In this document: piece after piece, positions 38,790 to 52,285 of the stretch | Layout: each line of letters begins with the position of its first letter | Numbering within the stretch: the first letter of the stretch is position 1 | DNA from: Apostichopus japonicus | Taxonomy: Eukaryota; Echinodermata; Holothuroidea; Aspidochirotida; Stichopodidae | Assembly: GCF_037975245.1 (NCBI RefSeq) | Contig: NC_092576.1 | Coordinates: 9,565,501 to 9,629,500, forward strand | Direction: 5' to 3' | Length of the DNA: 64,000 nt | Made by a program: the position numbers and the translations under genes | Notes under the pieces: generated by a model | Database searches by the model: none | Seen by the model: only the letters and a program-made list of their open reading frames with translations | What the model was told of the DNA's origin: nothing

Positions 38790-40080
38790 TTAAAGGAAAG
38801 GATTACTTTAGTACAACATGAACTTTGGTGTATTACTGTACAAGTAGACTGTTGAAAACCACTGCTATCAGTTCAGGTTGTATTTCTGCAACACTTCCAG
38901 TTTTTGAGAAACGATCCTTTAAACAGACGAAGTGACTAGACGGTGTATTCTAATATACACAGACCATTAGGTCAGATCCTCAGATGCAAAACTCCAAAGG
39001 TAAACAGGACCTTCATGGCCTCAAATGACATGTTTACAAAGTGCATTATAAATTCTTTCAGGGACTTGCAAATAGATGTTTGATATCATCCACGGATGCA
39101 GGGATGTGCGCACGCCGCTGGCTGTGCGTTGCAGTTTGAATGTCGACCAGCACAAACAGTATTTAAAACATCTCTGCCCGGCACTTTTTTAATGATTAAT
39201 GTAACAAATTTAAGCATTACCAAAACATTGGTGAATACTTTGCACATAAGTTAGCATCAGAATAGCACCATTTGCCATCTAAGCATACTTCATTTTCAAA
39301 AAAAAATCCAAAAGGGAGGGGCAAGTCCAACCCCTGAGACCCCTACCCCAGGATGTGGTCACACTACCACGCAAATCCGCCTGGCACTCAAATATTCTTG
39401 AGCCCATCCCTGTGGATGTTCAGTTGTTCATATATAAAGATGTTAAGAGAACATGTTTTGATTGAGTCTTTGTAATTTTGTAAACCAATGGATTACATCA
39501 ACTTTGAGGCCTGTGTACTAAAGAGCCGACATCATCATTAATTTGGGTTCGTTCCAAAGAATTAGCATACATATTTTGAATGGCATATATTTTGCATAGC
39601 ATAATTAGCATAAGATATCATGTCAGTCAGGAAGAGTACAGTAAGTTGATTTGTCTCAAATATAAGACTGCAGCTAAAGTGGATTTTATCAAACTAATTT
39701 TGGGAATCCATTAAATATGCTTACGAAAAGTTAATATCTCCTCAATTTTGAGTTACAAGCAATTTATGTATAAAATTTGTTATTGCAATGTCATGAAATT
39801 TCAGACAGTCTGCTAGGAGTACAGTTAGCAAAATTTAACAGTATTGTTAGCGTGCGTAATGCAGTTCCAGGAACTTTGTGAAAAAATGATATGATAGTCT
39901 TTTCTAAGTTGGGAAAATTGATGTTTCCTTTCCCCCATTCCCCCTTCGTTTTGGTTTCCAGAAAGGGAAAACTATGGAGTCACTCTTACCGACCAAAGTA
40001 TGCAATGGCTACAATATAACATGTATCATTCTCTAAAATTATTACTATTATCAGATTATTAGATTCGTCCAACACGGCAG
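38790..40080 (+). repeat. dispersed repeat, copy 1
   Basis: It shares an ordered series of phrases with 51640-52200: GAAGTGACT...CTAATA, TCCTCATATGCAAA-like text, TGACATGTTTAC, GAGCCGACATCATCA/GAGCCAACTTCATCA, AAAGGGAAA(A)CTATGGAGT and TTACCGACC. The copies differ by insertions, one being a small element at 39099-39422. No coding sequence is evident. Confidence 0.6.
39099..39422. mobile_element. hAT-like MITE nested in dispersed repeat
   Basis: It begins CAGGGATGTGC and ends GCCCATCCCTG, inverted at most positions. It is absent from the corresponding place of the repeat copy at 51.8 kb, supporting insertion. An exact 8-bp duplication was not found. Confidence 0.5.
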
Positions 40081-40803
40081 GATACAGAAACGTATTCAAA
40101 GCTGGAGCCAAAGTGAATTAATCAGGTTACAAATCCGGAGTCTATGCATGCTAAGTTCTTCAATACCGCCCCCACTATCATTCGGGAAACATTTCATACT
40201 GTAGTATTAATTAAAATGGGAAACACTTCCTTTGTAAGGTTCCCCAAAAATTTTGAAAGTACCAGCTTGCAAATTATCGAACTTAGCTGGGTTTACAGTG
40301 TACCCATCTGCAAATTGCATTGCACAGAACAAAGACAACTATATGGAAATTGGGCTTGCCAAGCTGATAACCTGTAGAGTATGTTGTTATATGGGACTAT
40401 ATATATGGAAATGTCCTAGCACATTGGATGTCCAATCCAAAGCTGCATGCCCTTTGTGTAGATTTGGCGTCTTCTCTCTTTGAGGTCTTGGTAAATGTCT
40501 TTGACTGTGGGTACTTAATATTCATGAATTTAAAATTCCTTTTTTCAATTTTGATGAAATGTGTGCAGAGAATAACGACAGAGTATGAGATGGTTTAGCA
40601 AGTCATACCACTCTACTGTAAGTTCCATTCAATCAACTATACTGTCCTGTATCTAGAGTTAAGGATAAGATATTTGAGATTTTACAACTATTAAACAGAT
40701 TTAACAAAATAGTTTTGCTCAATTCAGATTATAGTGTACAACTGTAACAATGTCTGCCACTGGAGTATTCAGATGGAATGTTTACAATTTCTACATACAT
40801 ACA

Positions 40804-41123
40804 CAGGGATGTGCCCAGGATTTCCTGAGTGCCGGGTATACTGATCGCCGTCCTGGGCGAGGGGTCTAAGGGGAGGGGGGTGTCCCCTCCCCTTTGAGAA
40901 TTTTTTTTCGATTTTTCAAGACCTGTGCTCAGATGCCAAATGCTGGCACTTGTGTACTGTAGCTTTTGAAGCACATACACAAGTACTACTGTAGTTTTGC
41001 TAACAATTTATATTTTTTAATATTTTTTTCATACGGGATTCATGAGTTTTAAGACAGTGCTGGGCGGTAATTTTTAGTGCTGGATGGGGCCGCCCAGTGC
41101 CGCCCAGCGTGGGCACATCCCTA
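40804..41123. mobile_element. hAT-type MITE, about 320 bp
   Basis: The ends AGGGATGTGCCCA and TGGGCACATCCCT are exact inverted repeats. Flanking octamers ACATACAC and ACATACCC differ at one base. The inside has GCCGGGTA, a G-rich stretch and TGCTGGGCGG/CCGCCCAGTGC words; the ends match the element at 39099-39422, so both belong to one family. Confidence 0.75.
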
Positions 41124-42640
41124 CATACCCAATAAGTGTGATAGCAGCTTCCCATGGATGCATTCTGAAAGTGCTGCACTGACAGCCACTGGGCTAATTA
41201 TTATGATGTTGAAACTGTTTTTCAAAACGTAAGGTGTGATCAGCAAAACTACTGTTTCGATGAAGGTTGATGCTTATTAAGCGATACTGTTTAACTGCAA
41301 CAATTCAGATATATCAGCAAAAATTTGTTCACGGTTTATTTAATTTTCAGGGAGAACATGAAACTACTATTTTAATTTCTCTTTGCCCTTGTTGATGATA
41401 TGTGTGAACCAATTGTGTTTTTACTGTACACTTACATTGTATACTGTATTTTGAACAATATTAATCGATCATATCCAGAAGGATTTATACTGTACGGTAA
41501 GTATTACTGTAGTACTATTAATACTATATTCTCACAATTTTTTTGGTTCCATATATGTGCAAAAGTTATACATTATTCACCTCTAAGCGTTAGAATGCTG
41601 TGTTTGATTGTCATGTTGTAACTTTTACCTACCTGTAGATAGGCTGTTAAATATAACAGGAAGTCCCTACCTTTTTATTTATAAGAGGTTTTTGGTCTTC
41701 AAACCTTGCTTAAACATTTATGAAGTGTGTGCGAGTATGGGTGTGGTGGAGAATTCCAGGTAATCTGAAAGCATCGTAAGAAATACTGTAAGTTCATGAT
41801 ATCTCATGTTTTTGTCTTCATATCGGAATACCATGTTTAGCTTACTGTATTGTGGATCACTGAGGATTACATGAAATGTTCTTCAAGACACAAATGTAAG
41901 GCAGTATAAAAGTACTTGATTCCCTAGACACTCTGCGAGCAACACTTGTCTAAGTACTACTGTATTTCAAAATTTCTGAAACAGTTTGCCGGTAGGCTTT
42001 TGGACCACGTACAGCAGTAAAGGTTTGTACTGTACATAGTCAGCTTGTATGCTTTTGATATATAATATTTAATAATATTTTCATAGTTATCTAAGGTGTA
42101 TTTCTGTATGGAATTACTTTTGTTAACTACTCTACTGTATGTTGTTTCCATAGGATGGGGGAGGGGGGGGAGAAATGTGTTGTTTGATACTTTTGAAGTA
42201 ATTGGACATCCTTCATTAAATCAAGTGAAGTGAAAGATTGAAACAAAAGAGGATTTTCCCAATTGGCAGACAATGTAACAGTTATAATCTGAGAGAGCAA
42301 ACATTTTTTTTATATTTTAAAACTTTTTAATAGTTGTAAATTCCATCTCAAATATCTTATCCTTAATTTAAGATACAGTATATAGTTAATTGGATGGAAC
42401 CTACAGTAGAGTGGTCTGACAGAGTTTGCTCAACCATCTCATACTCTGTCAGTATTCTCTGCAAAATTTACATCAAAATGAAACTTTTTTTGTGGTTCCT
42501 TGTTATTTTTCTTATTTAATATGAACAAGTGTTTGAAATATTATGCACTTGTACAGTACATTGATATATAACAACTACAGTATGTTGTGAAGTACTCAAA
42601 ACTCTAGACACATTGATTGCACAGTACTGTATAACAAGGT
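41124..42640. other. AT-rich interval with TACTGTA words
   Basis: No gene recognised. TACTGTA, TACAGTA and GTACTGTAC occur unusually often, as they do up to about 51 kb. Confidence 0.5.
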
Positions 42641-42654
42641 ACAAAATGTGCACA

Positions 42655-44125
42655 TTTCGCATTACAGCACCTTACAAGTACAGTACATCATGCAGTGCAC
42701 GGTACACATTTTGCAGTACAGTGCAGTACAGCACTACAAGTACAGTACATCGTGCAGTGCATGGTACACATTTTGCAGTACAGTGCAGTACAGCACTACA
42801 AGTACAGTACATCGTGCAGTGCACGGTACACATTTTGCATTACAGTGCAGTACAGCACTACAAGTACAATACATCGTGCAGTGCACGGTACACATTTTGC
42901 AGTGCAGTACAGCACTACAAGCACAATACTACGTGCAGTGCATTGTACTATTCACATTTTGCAGTACAGTGCAGTACAGCACTACAAGTACAGTACATCG
43001 TGCAGTGCACGGTACCAAATTTGCAGTACAGCACTGTACAAGTACAGAACATCGTGCAGTGCACGGTACCAGTTTTGCAGTACAGTGCAGTACAGCACTT
43101 CAAGTACAGTACAGCGTGCAGTGCATGGTACACATTTTGCAGTACAGTGCAGTACAGCACTACAAGTACAGCATAGCGTGCAGTGCACAGTACCAATTTT
43201 GCAGTTCAGCGCTGTACAAGTACAGGACATCTTGCAGTGCACGGTACACATTTTGCAGTACAGTACAGCACTACAAGTACAGTACATCGTGCAGTGCATG
43301 GTACACATTTTGCAGTGCAGTACAGCACTACAAGTACAATACTACGTGCAGTGCATTGTACTATTCACATTTTGCAGTACAGTGCAGTACAGCACTACAA
43401 GTACAGTACATCGTGCAGTGCACGGTACCAAATTTGCAGTACAGCACTGTACAAGTACAGAACATCGTGCATTGCACGGTACCAGTTTTGCAGTACAGTG
43501 CAGTACAGCACTTCAGGTACAGTACAGCATGCAGTGCATGGTACACATTTTGCAGTACAGTGCAGTACAGCACTACAAGTACAGCACAGCGTGCAGTGCA
43601 CAGTACCAATTTTGCAGTTTAGCGCTGTACAAGTACAGTACAGTACATCGTGCAGTGCACGGTACACATTTTGCAGTACAGTGCAGTACAGCACTACAAA
43701 TACAGTACATCGTGCAGTGCATGGTACACATTTTGCAGTGCAGTACAGCACTACAAGTACAATACTACGTGCAGTGCATTGTACTATTCACATTTTGCAG
43801 TACAGTGCAGTACAGCACTACAAGTACAGTACATCGTGCAGTGCACGGTACCAAATTTGCAATATAGCACTGTACAAGTACAGAACATCGTGCAGTGCAC
43901 GGTACCAGTTTTGCAGTACAGTGCAGTACAGCACTTCAAGTACAGTACAGCATGCAGTGCATGGTACACATTTTGCAGTACAGTGCAGTACAGCACTACA
44001 AGTACAGCACAGCGTGCAGTGCACAGTACCAATTTTGCAGTTCAGCGCTGTACAAGTACAGTACAGTACATCGTGCAGTGCACGGTACACATTTTGCAGT
44101 ACTATATTGTACAGGTACAGTACAA
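42655..44125. repeat. satellite of ~60-bp units, ~420-bp higher-order period
   Basis: Units follow TTTTGCAGTACAGTGCAGTA, CAGCACTACAAGTACA and TCGTGCAGTGCACGGTACAC. Variants (TACTACGTGCAGTGCATTGT, GTACCAAATTTGCAG, GTACCAGTTTTGCAG) recur in the same order: the phrase TATTCACATTTTGCAGTACA starts about 42950, 43363 and 43786, giving higher-order steps of 413 and 423 bases. Nearly every word is GTAC or TGCA palindromic. Long open frames in all three plus frames result from the stop-poor unit and are not genes. Confidence 0.95.
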
Positions 44126-47100
44126 CAAGTAATAAAGTACAATGATATTTGCAAGAAATGGGATCTGTTCAGAATGAATCCCATTAATCTTTTACTGTGC
44201 TGTCAGGACAGGGCAAGTTTGAAAGTGCCATCTTGGGCAAAGAAATCTGACATTTTCCCATCTATGGTGGGAGTGAGGTCATTGGTGATAACTCCTGTCT
44301 GGAGGTCCATGAACATTTCTTAAATGTCGTCCTTAGGGGTCCGTGAATGGACATACACAAGGTTGAGAAGATACTGCAAGCTCAAAACAGTTCTCTTCTG
44401 ATGTATAATGTTTGGATATTACTGTTAAAAGAAGAAAACTAGAATAGCCATATCTAGTTTTCATAGGAACGAGTTTCAACATAGCTTCTCAGAAAAAAAA
44501 GAGGGGGAATGGGGGGGGGGGGGGTCGGAGGGGAAGAGAAGAGAATAAAGCTATCAACATAGGTATTTCATTCACTCATCTTAGAAACCTTTTCACAGCC
44601 ATTATTGTCATCAATGCCGTTTGCATGCAAGCCTCCCCGTATCAAAATCCTGTCGTGTTAGGCATTGGCCATTTGCAGGAACTGTGAGGGTTTCCTGTTA
44701 CTATGGAACATGTGTTGAAACGCTTTGTGCCAAACTAAATTTAGCTCCTGCCCTCGGTTTGTCCACATCCCATTGATTACCTCGATTTAAAACTGGTGTG
44801 TTGTGTGACAATGTACAGCAGCTCTATATATATATACAGTAGATATGTGATCTGAAAACACTCTGAATGAATTGGGTTGATTGTACTTCAGTTAGGTGAC
44901 TTGTACATTGTGTTTGGCCGATACAGTTAGGTGTATATATATGTTTTACAACTGAGCTCTGAAGTGCTTAATTTAAATTGTCCTTTTTAAATCCAATCTG
45001 TGGTACATACACCCTATTAGATAGAATCTTGGTTATTTGAAAGTGGTTACTCAAGGTTTGCTTTTATGATGTTTCCTTAGTACTTGATTGTTATTAACTA
45101 ATTTATGATTAATTACATTGGTCAAACATCATTTGTCTATAAATGACCTATACTTTCATACTTTTTGTATTGCTTTTCTTTCCTACCTTAATTTTTTTTT
45201 TTTTAATATTCGTATGAGTTTCTTATTTATATTGTTTGAAATTTGGACTAGAATAAACTGAACTGAACATATCGTAAATTGCATCATGAAAATTTGACGA
45301 AATCGCAGTTACATCTTAGTTTCTGTGCAGCCATAGATGTTAGATGCCTATCAAAAAACAGTACAAAAATTCCCCCCAAAAAATACAAATAAAGAACAGC
45401 AACAAAGAAGTTGAAGTAAAGAAAGAGAAGAAAAAAGAAAAGAAAAAATAATTGTGAGAAAAAACTGGTAGCTTCTAAAAAGCCTACTACTGCACGTTAC
45501 TTTTAATTCAACCCTGTATTTTAGTTGTATAGCAGTTGCCCTATATGCTTTTCTTGGCAACATTTGGTCAAATCTAGAAGGCAGTCATAGTTATGATCAT
45601 AAATTGTAATTCATCTTTTATTTTGAGTAATACATTACTTGGTAGAAATTTTGGACTGAACTGGGGAAAAAAGAAAGGAAAAAACAAATTCAGCTTGCCA
45701 TCGCTTAATGTTATCTATATACAGAGTACAGTATATATTGTACCATATGACAGTGTAAAGTACTGTACATACAGTACAGTAGCTGCTCCCTTCTTCATGA
45801 TGTGAGATAATCTTATACATTTCAAGGCCACATGCTTGTATGTACAGCATATAACACATGATATACACAGTATATATATATATGGCATCTTGATTCACTG
45901 TACATGTTTCATTGCATGCCCTGCTACTGATCGGGTCTTACAATGCACATCGCATACCCACACAATTATTTGTTTGCTAATTTCCCTTGTATAATTTCAA
46001 TTTTTATATATTTTTTTTCTTTACTTCTTTTTTATATTATATTTTTGATTCATGTGTATTCATTTTATTCGCAGCACAGCTCACATTTTTTTTTATTGTG
46101 TGTATGCTCATCTTACATACTGTACATGTTCTATGTATATATACATGTACAGTTTCACATGCTCTCGGTATTACATACACTGCGAACTAACTGAGAGCAG
46201 TCCTAGCAACCCCACCATGCTTCACTATGCTGCACTGTACTACAGTACTTGCCATCTTGTTCATTAGTCTCATATATGTAGTAAAGAGTAGTTTAGACCT
46301 GGATTCCTAGGTCAGTCCCTCGTTTTCTTTCGTTTTTATCATTTTTTTTTTTTTTTTTTTTTACTCAAATATCTGGGCCTTTAATTAACTATTCGTCATC
46401 TGGCTTTCTCAGATCTACAATACAAATCTTTGTAATGTGAGTGGAAGCTATAATACTCAGCTAAGCTGTGGATGAAAGGATTCTAGCATCGAAGAAAAAG
46501 ACAAAAAATCCATAATGTACGTGAAATGGAAGGTGACAATGGAAAGGATTTCTTCCCCATTTTTTCCTTTGGCCAAAAAAAAAAAAAGTAAAGGAAAAAA
46601 AAATGGGGAGACCTAGGGAAAGTTATTTAACGGCATATTTTAGGACAATGGGAAGGGATTATGTGAAACATGTGGTAATCTGTTAGGTCATTGCTTGGAT
46701 TAATAGTAAGGCTTTGTTCAGTTAATCCTCTAAATCCCAATACACAGTGCTATGCATTCAATAGAGTTATCAGTCGATAGGGTATTCAAGGTGTCATTTG
46801 TACAGCACAGGAGGTCGAGCTTTATACTCTGTATGTGGTGGGGGGGGGGGGAAGGGAAGGAGGGTGAGAGGTTCCTCATGGGAGCGAGCCTGATTCTTTA
46901 ATACTCTCCGGAACGATCTAAAATGAAATGTCTTGTATCGGTTTGGTGTCTTTTTTAATATCAGCCAGAAGAATATTACTTTTTTATGATTTTACGAGGC
47001 CATGCAAGTCACATGGTGCCTTAGTGAGGAGCCGATTGGATTACTACAGTACAACTGTATGTACACTTAAGGTCAGGTGGCAAATGCAATTTTTACCAGA

Positions 47101-47449
47101 CAAGTTTGAGCTCATTTGGATTTTTTATTTGTTTGGAAAGACCATTTCTGATAAGAAAACTATGGATATCTGCAAAATCAGCCAGGGCTCGAAACTCACA
47201 TCATCCCAGATGATAGGCTTTTCATTGCTTCTAATGCCATAGCCTTTATTCTAGGTTAATTTCTCTCGAACATAGCACTGCTTTAGTCTGTGAACACTGA
47301 AAGTTATTGAAAAACGAAATTGGAAAAAAACTCTGAAAGAGGTTGGATCGGCTGAAGCATTATCTGGTAACTTACAAATTATTACAACTAAAAGAAATTG
47401 ATGGTAAAATGCTCAGTAATTGTTTATGTGACTGTTGACATATTGTTTT

Positions 47450-47545
47450 TACATTACAGTACAGTAATGTTTACAGTACAGTACAGTAATTTTTGCTGTA
47501 CAGTGTTTTCACATTACAGTACAGTGTTTTTACAGTACAGTATCT
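47450..47545. repeat. cluster of TACAGTACAGTA words
   Basis: ACAGTACAGTAAT and ACAGTACAGTGTTTT alternate with TTTAC/TTCAC spacers about six times within 95 bases. The vocabulary is that of the satellite at 42.7-44.1 kb. Confidence 0.7.
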
Positions 47546-49884
47546 AGTACTGCTCAAGCTGCATTTTGAGTTGAGTTAAAACCACAATGTGTTGGTTTTC
47601 AAATAGCTTACAGTAGGATATATGTACAGTATGTAATCTCTCTTACCTAACTGTGCAAACCGAAATTGTACCAGGAACGATAATAGTACAGGTGAAGACT
47701 TCAAGGCTTGAAACCCAACCCCCCCTGTCCCCCACCCCCCTGTCTCCCACCCAAAATTTTTTGAGATACTGTTCATTGTTCCAGTCCTAGAATTTCACAA
47801 TTTTAACTACTTGCTAAAAATGAAAACTTGGTTTATACTTAATCTTCTGGCTAAAATCATTTAAAAAACAAACAAATTTTGACTGTAATTTTCCTGTCAA
47901 CACGAACAAAACAATTACTGTACAGGCTTTGAGAGCAGGTTGCAGCTCAATAATATTTGCTGATAATGATGAAAATGAACACAGCCAGGGTAATGTCATG
48001 TACAGCAATCCCACTGATTTTTGTGACTGGCGATTAATTGTTAACGGAGTAATTACCATGTGTTTAAGTTATTAATCGATGTGTATTTGGCGGGGAAATA
48101 ATTGTCAGCTGTAGTGTCTCTTGTTTTTTGACTGCCGACAAATAGCAAAATCCACTGGCTCTCAGCCAGTAAAATACTGTAGCCTGGATTTTGAAGCCTG
48201 GATTTTCTGGTTAACTAGTTAATATCTTGTATACATGGGACAGCTACAATACTACTACTAGCAGGACTTTGTAACCATGTGAATCTCTTAGTCAGAATGA
48301 AGGCTAGCCATTTCTACATGTCCATATACAGTACTGTAGTATTACACACATGTGACTTGTTGAGATACATGTACTAACACCAGCACAAAGTGCAACCCAG
48401 ATCTGCATTTGCCAGGTTAAATAACAACATTTTTCCAAGGTTTATACGTATCCAAATCGAAAGTGCTGCAATGTATAAAATGGCACTTTCCAAAAGAAAT
48501 GGGGATGGAAGAAGTTTTATGTGTACACTTTAAAGTGTTTTAATTTAGGACAACATAGACAACACACACAAACATGTACATAAACACAAAGGTGGGTTTA
48601 AATTGGAATGAATATGCATACAGTATATGTCCGTGTCACATGATGTCACTTGATGATGAAGATACTGTATCAGATAGCCTTAGTATTTGTTCACTTATCA
48701 TATTTGAGTTACTCATGCTATTGTACATTGTACATGTCCGTTATCATATCCATCACTAGCACTATGCTAGGCAACATTGGCCAGTGTGGTGTACACACAC
48801 ACTGTAGATGGAAAACATACAATGGTTTAATATAGACTATTATTATAGTGTTCAGACTTTGTGTAGCAATTTTGAAGTACTATGGTTTCTGTGCACAGAA
48901 CTGCTGTGTTTATTTTTGCATATATGTACAGTATATAGTGCAATTTGCTCAGATTATTGGATAGCATTTTGCAGTGGGATACTGCATAAATCATGCCCTG
49001 ATGATTGCATAGATCTAGTAATCTCACCATTTTAGCATGCATTCTACTGTACATTAGAATTTTATGATAACAATAGATTAAATGCCTTGTCCTTCCAACA
49101 TTAAAAATGATAATGAGTAACATTTGGCTGCCAATCTATACATGTTAGAGTAATCAAGACTTGTGGCATAGATCTCCAAAATGATATTAGATATTCCTTA
49201 GCTGTTTAGGGAAGTCGTTGATCAGTGCAGTGTATCTCTCTATCGTGTTGACCAGGGATGATCGGTTGGGACCTGACTGTGTAGCCTTTGCAGCAATCGT
49301 TCTCTGTTGTGATTTGTTTGGGTTTCATCTCTGGAAATAACCAGATGATGAGAGGAAATTGAATATAACAGGTTTGTTTTTTCGTGTGGTGCAATGAATA
49401 CATAATAAATGTATTATCATCATATCCCGACTGTCTTTACACGTGATACATTTTGCAAACCAGAGCTCAAAAAAAGTTTGGCGCTTTTTGAGCCAGAGAG
49501 ATGGTTAGCAGCAATGAGAAAAGTCACAGTTGGAATCAAGTCTGGCGATTAAAATTAGGCCAAGACAGGGGTTGTGAGCAATCCCATGAATTTTCCAGCC
49601 ATTATACTGTAGTGAAATTGTGGCATACTGAAACCCTCTGTAAACAACGACAGCAAATGTCTTTCAGAGCTCACAAATACTGGCCAATTAAATGCAATGA
49701 GTACAAACCCATGCCATAATTTTGAAAATAACACAGCATCATCATCATCATTCATAAATGGTTTGACCACCTTATTTTCTTCAAAGTCCCGTACAGCTCA
49801 TCTATCTGATGAGAATTTTTTTCTTTCTCGTCTGTTTGTCCGTGCGTTACATCTCATGAGATGTCAGTCTGTCCGTACTGTCTG

Positions 49885-49926
49885 TACAACCATGGAGCTA
49901 TAAACAGTTTATAGCTCCATGGTACA
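49885..49926. repeat. palindrome ACCATGGAGCTATAAAC
   Basis: ACCATGGAGCTATAAAC is followed after AG by TTTATAGCTCCATGGT, with a further partial extension to TGTACAACC/GGTACAACTG. It is the same unit as at 17195-17240, with a shorter spacer. Confidence 0.8.
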
Positions 49927-51009
49927 ACTGATCAATGAGAATTACTTTCCTTTTTGCCGTACGATATATTTTGGCAAATACCTGGCTCTAGACCAGTTTG
50001 AAGTGGCTTAAGAAATGCCCATGATGATGTAAAGGTTCTTGGAAGCTGCTTCTGGTTCACAATGAGGAAACCTTGAAATGTGTAAGCTCTGCTGCATTGA
50101 GTACTTTTGGCTATATAGATAGAGAGAGAGAGAGAGCGCCAGGCTTACAGTACAGTGTAGCTATCTCTCATCTGAAAATAAGTTTTGTTTACAAACCTCG
50201 ATGCCAAACAACTTGGCATGGAGTACCACATCTTCAGGGTAATAAAGTCATGTGGTACAAGACAAATATATACTCTGACTGAGTTTTTTCAACTTTGAAC
50301 ACTTTAAATACATACTGTACATTAAGCACATGTACATGCATACATGTATACATATTTACCATATGAATTTGTCAGAATTTAGCACTGACTGTTCCATACA
50401 TGTACTGTAGTACAGTTTGCCCATGAACAATAGCAGTGTTTCATTTTTTTTATTGTTTTTATATTTTTTTAAAAGAATTCTCTGTATCCATTTTGAAGAT
50501 AACCGTCTTTCTTTGTTTTACTGATTTGATCAACATTCCATTCCCTTGACACATCAGTTCGTGTAGAATCGGGGGATGTAAACATCGCCCGCATTTAAGA
50601 TGAACAAATAACAAACATGGCAGTTTTCTCACAAATAAATCTGGTACAATTACTCTGTTATCCCTTAAAGGTTAGGAGGACATTTACAGTACTACACAAA
50701 CTGTAGTTAACATTCCATTCAGTTTTTGTTTGTTTACACCTGTTGCTATGTATTATGTATGCAGTACAGTAGGCTATTGAAACATTTCAGGGTAACAAAG
50801 TCCTTAAATAAATGTCTCTCTTTGGTATCATTTTATATCTGCAGTAGGTACAGTACTGTTCTGTACAAGTGTAGGAACTATATATGTGATGATATCAGTG
50901 ACATTCACATTTTGTGTACTGTGGCTACACATGTGGAGGTTTCTGAAAAAATTGGGGTTTCCATAAAATACTGAAAATCCTATAGTTCAGCATGTGCAAA
51001 TTTGAAATG

Positions 51010-51315
51010 TGAAATTTTGCATAGCATTTCCGCATAGCATTCCTCCCATTTGGCATAGCATTCCCCCATTTTGCATAGCATTCCCCCCATTTTACATAGC
51101 ATTCCCCCATTTTACAAAGCATTCTCCCATTTTACATAGCATTCCCCATTTTACAAAGCATCCCCCATTTTGCATAGGATTCCCCATTTTACAAAGCATT
51201 CCCCCATTTTACATATTCCTCCATTTTACATAGTATTCCTCCATTTTACATAGTATTCCCCCAAATTAGCACTCTCCCATTTTACATAGTATTCCTCCAT
51301 TTTACATTGCATGTT
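51010..51315. repeat. ~20-bp minisatellite CATTTTACATAGCATTCCC
   Basis: About 15 units of 18-22 bases of the form CCCATTTTACATAGCATTCC, with GCATAG/ACAAAG/ACATAG variants and occasional deletions. Short frames on either strand across it (Cys-Ile-Ala-Phe-Pro repeats) are by-products. Confidence 0.9.
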
Positions 51316-51639
51316 ACCCATTTTTGCATTGCAGTAGGAGATGAAATTAATCCCTTTGATATTCTGTACCTTAACTTACCTTAACTAGTATGTTAATGTT
51401 TGAGATTAAGACTAGCCTCGTGTTTCATTCGAAGCAACAGTCTGAGGTGTCCCGAAACTGATTTATATCTGTCATTATGAAGAATTCAAATACGTAGGCA
51501 AATTGGCACCATTGATAGGATCAAATTAACCCCAGTTTATTAGTACAGTCCTCAGTTACTGTATACTCAGTTATTGCTGCTATGTAAAAGTATCTTCAAT
51601 TCTATGTCAAAAATTGTTGCGTTTGTCAAGTTTTGTGGA

Positions 51640-52200
51640 TCTTTACCGTAAGCTTCAAGTGATGCACTTTAATTTGTTTTGGTTTGAGAAATGACCCTAG
51701 CAGATTATTCTAGCAGGTTCATCAATTGAAGTGACTGAATTATTAAGTCTAATACATGGGCAATCAAGTCAGTTCCTCATATGCAAAGCAATACCACTCA
51801 GGGAAAGGTCATGAATTTGTTGTCCTTACATGACATGTTTACTACTGTACATATGTACAGAGTACCCATTTGCTCTGTTGTCATTTTGTTTTTGTGGGTG
51901 GGTGGGGGGATGATGGTGGGATGGTTAGAATTTACAAAACAGAGGATTAATATCAACATTTGGGCCTGCACTGAGGAGCCAACTTCATCAACTTCTAAAG
52001 CCTAAAATGAGCATTGCAGACATTTACTGACATAGCATATTTTAAAGTTGAATCTGTTACCAACTGCTTTTGGTTTACCGAAAGGGAAACTATGGAGTTA
52101 AAGTCACTGTTACCGACCTTGTAAACTTGGACCACGGATTGCAAAGTCTGCAATGACTATAAAGCGGATTAGCAAAGTAGGTAGTTACTATTACAGTCCA
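51640..52200 (+). repeat. dispersed repeat, copy 2
   Basis: Shorter counterpart of 38790-40080, lacking the insertion at 39099-39422. It ends just before the hAT MITE upstream of SHOC2. Confidence 0.6.
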
Positions 52201-52285
52201 AAGTTTTGATGTTTAAAGGACTACAAAATTAAGGAAGATGGTGGACGTCCTTCATAATTTCTTCAAAAACTCAGCGATATTTTTC

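Larger units (their letters stand above)
44126..51009. other. gene-free interval, microsatellite and ACAGTA-rich
   Basis: No conserved coding segment on either strand. Holds G runs near 44510 and 46842, a T run near 46344-46362, a cluster of ACAGTACAGTA words at 47455-47545, (AG)n near 50120-50137 and the palindrome at 49885-49925. Confidence 0.5.

Noticed and set aside
42613-44323. Open frames of up to 390 codons in several frames
   Set aside because: They lie wholly within the 60-bp satellite, repeat the same Cys/Ser/Val/His words and exist in three plus frames and on the minus strand at once.
51010-51315. Frames with Cys-Ile-Ala-Phe-Pro repeats
   Set aside because: They result from the ~20-bp CATTTTACATAG minisatellite.
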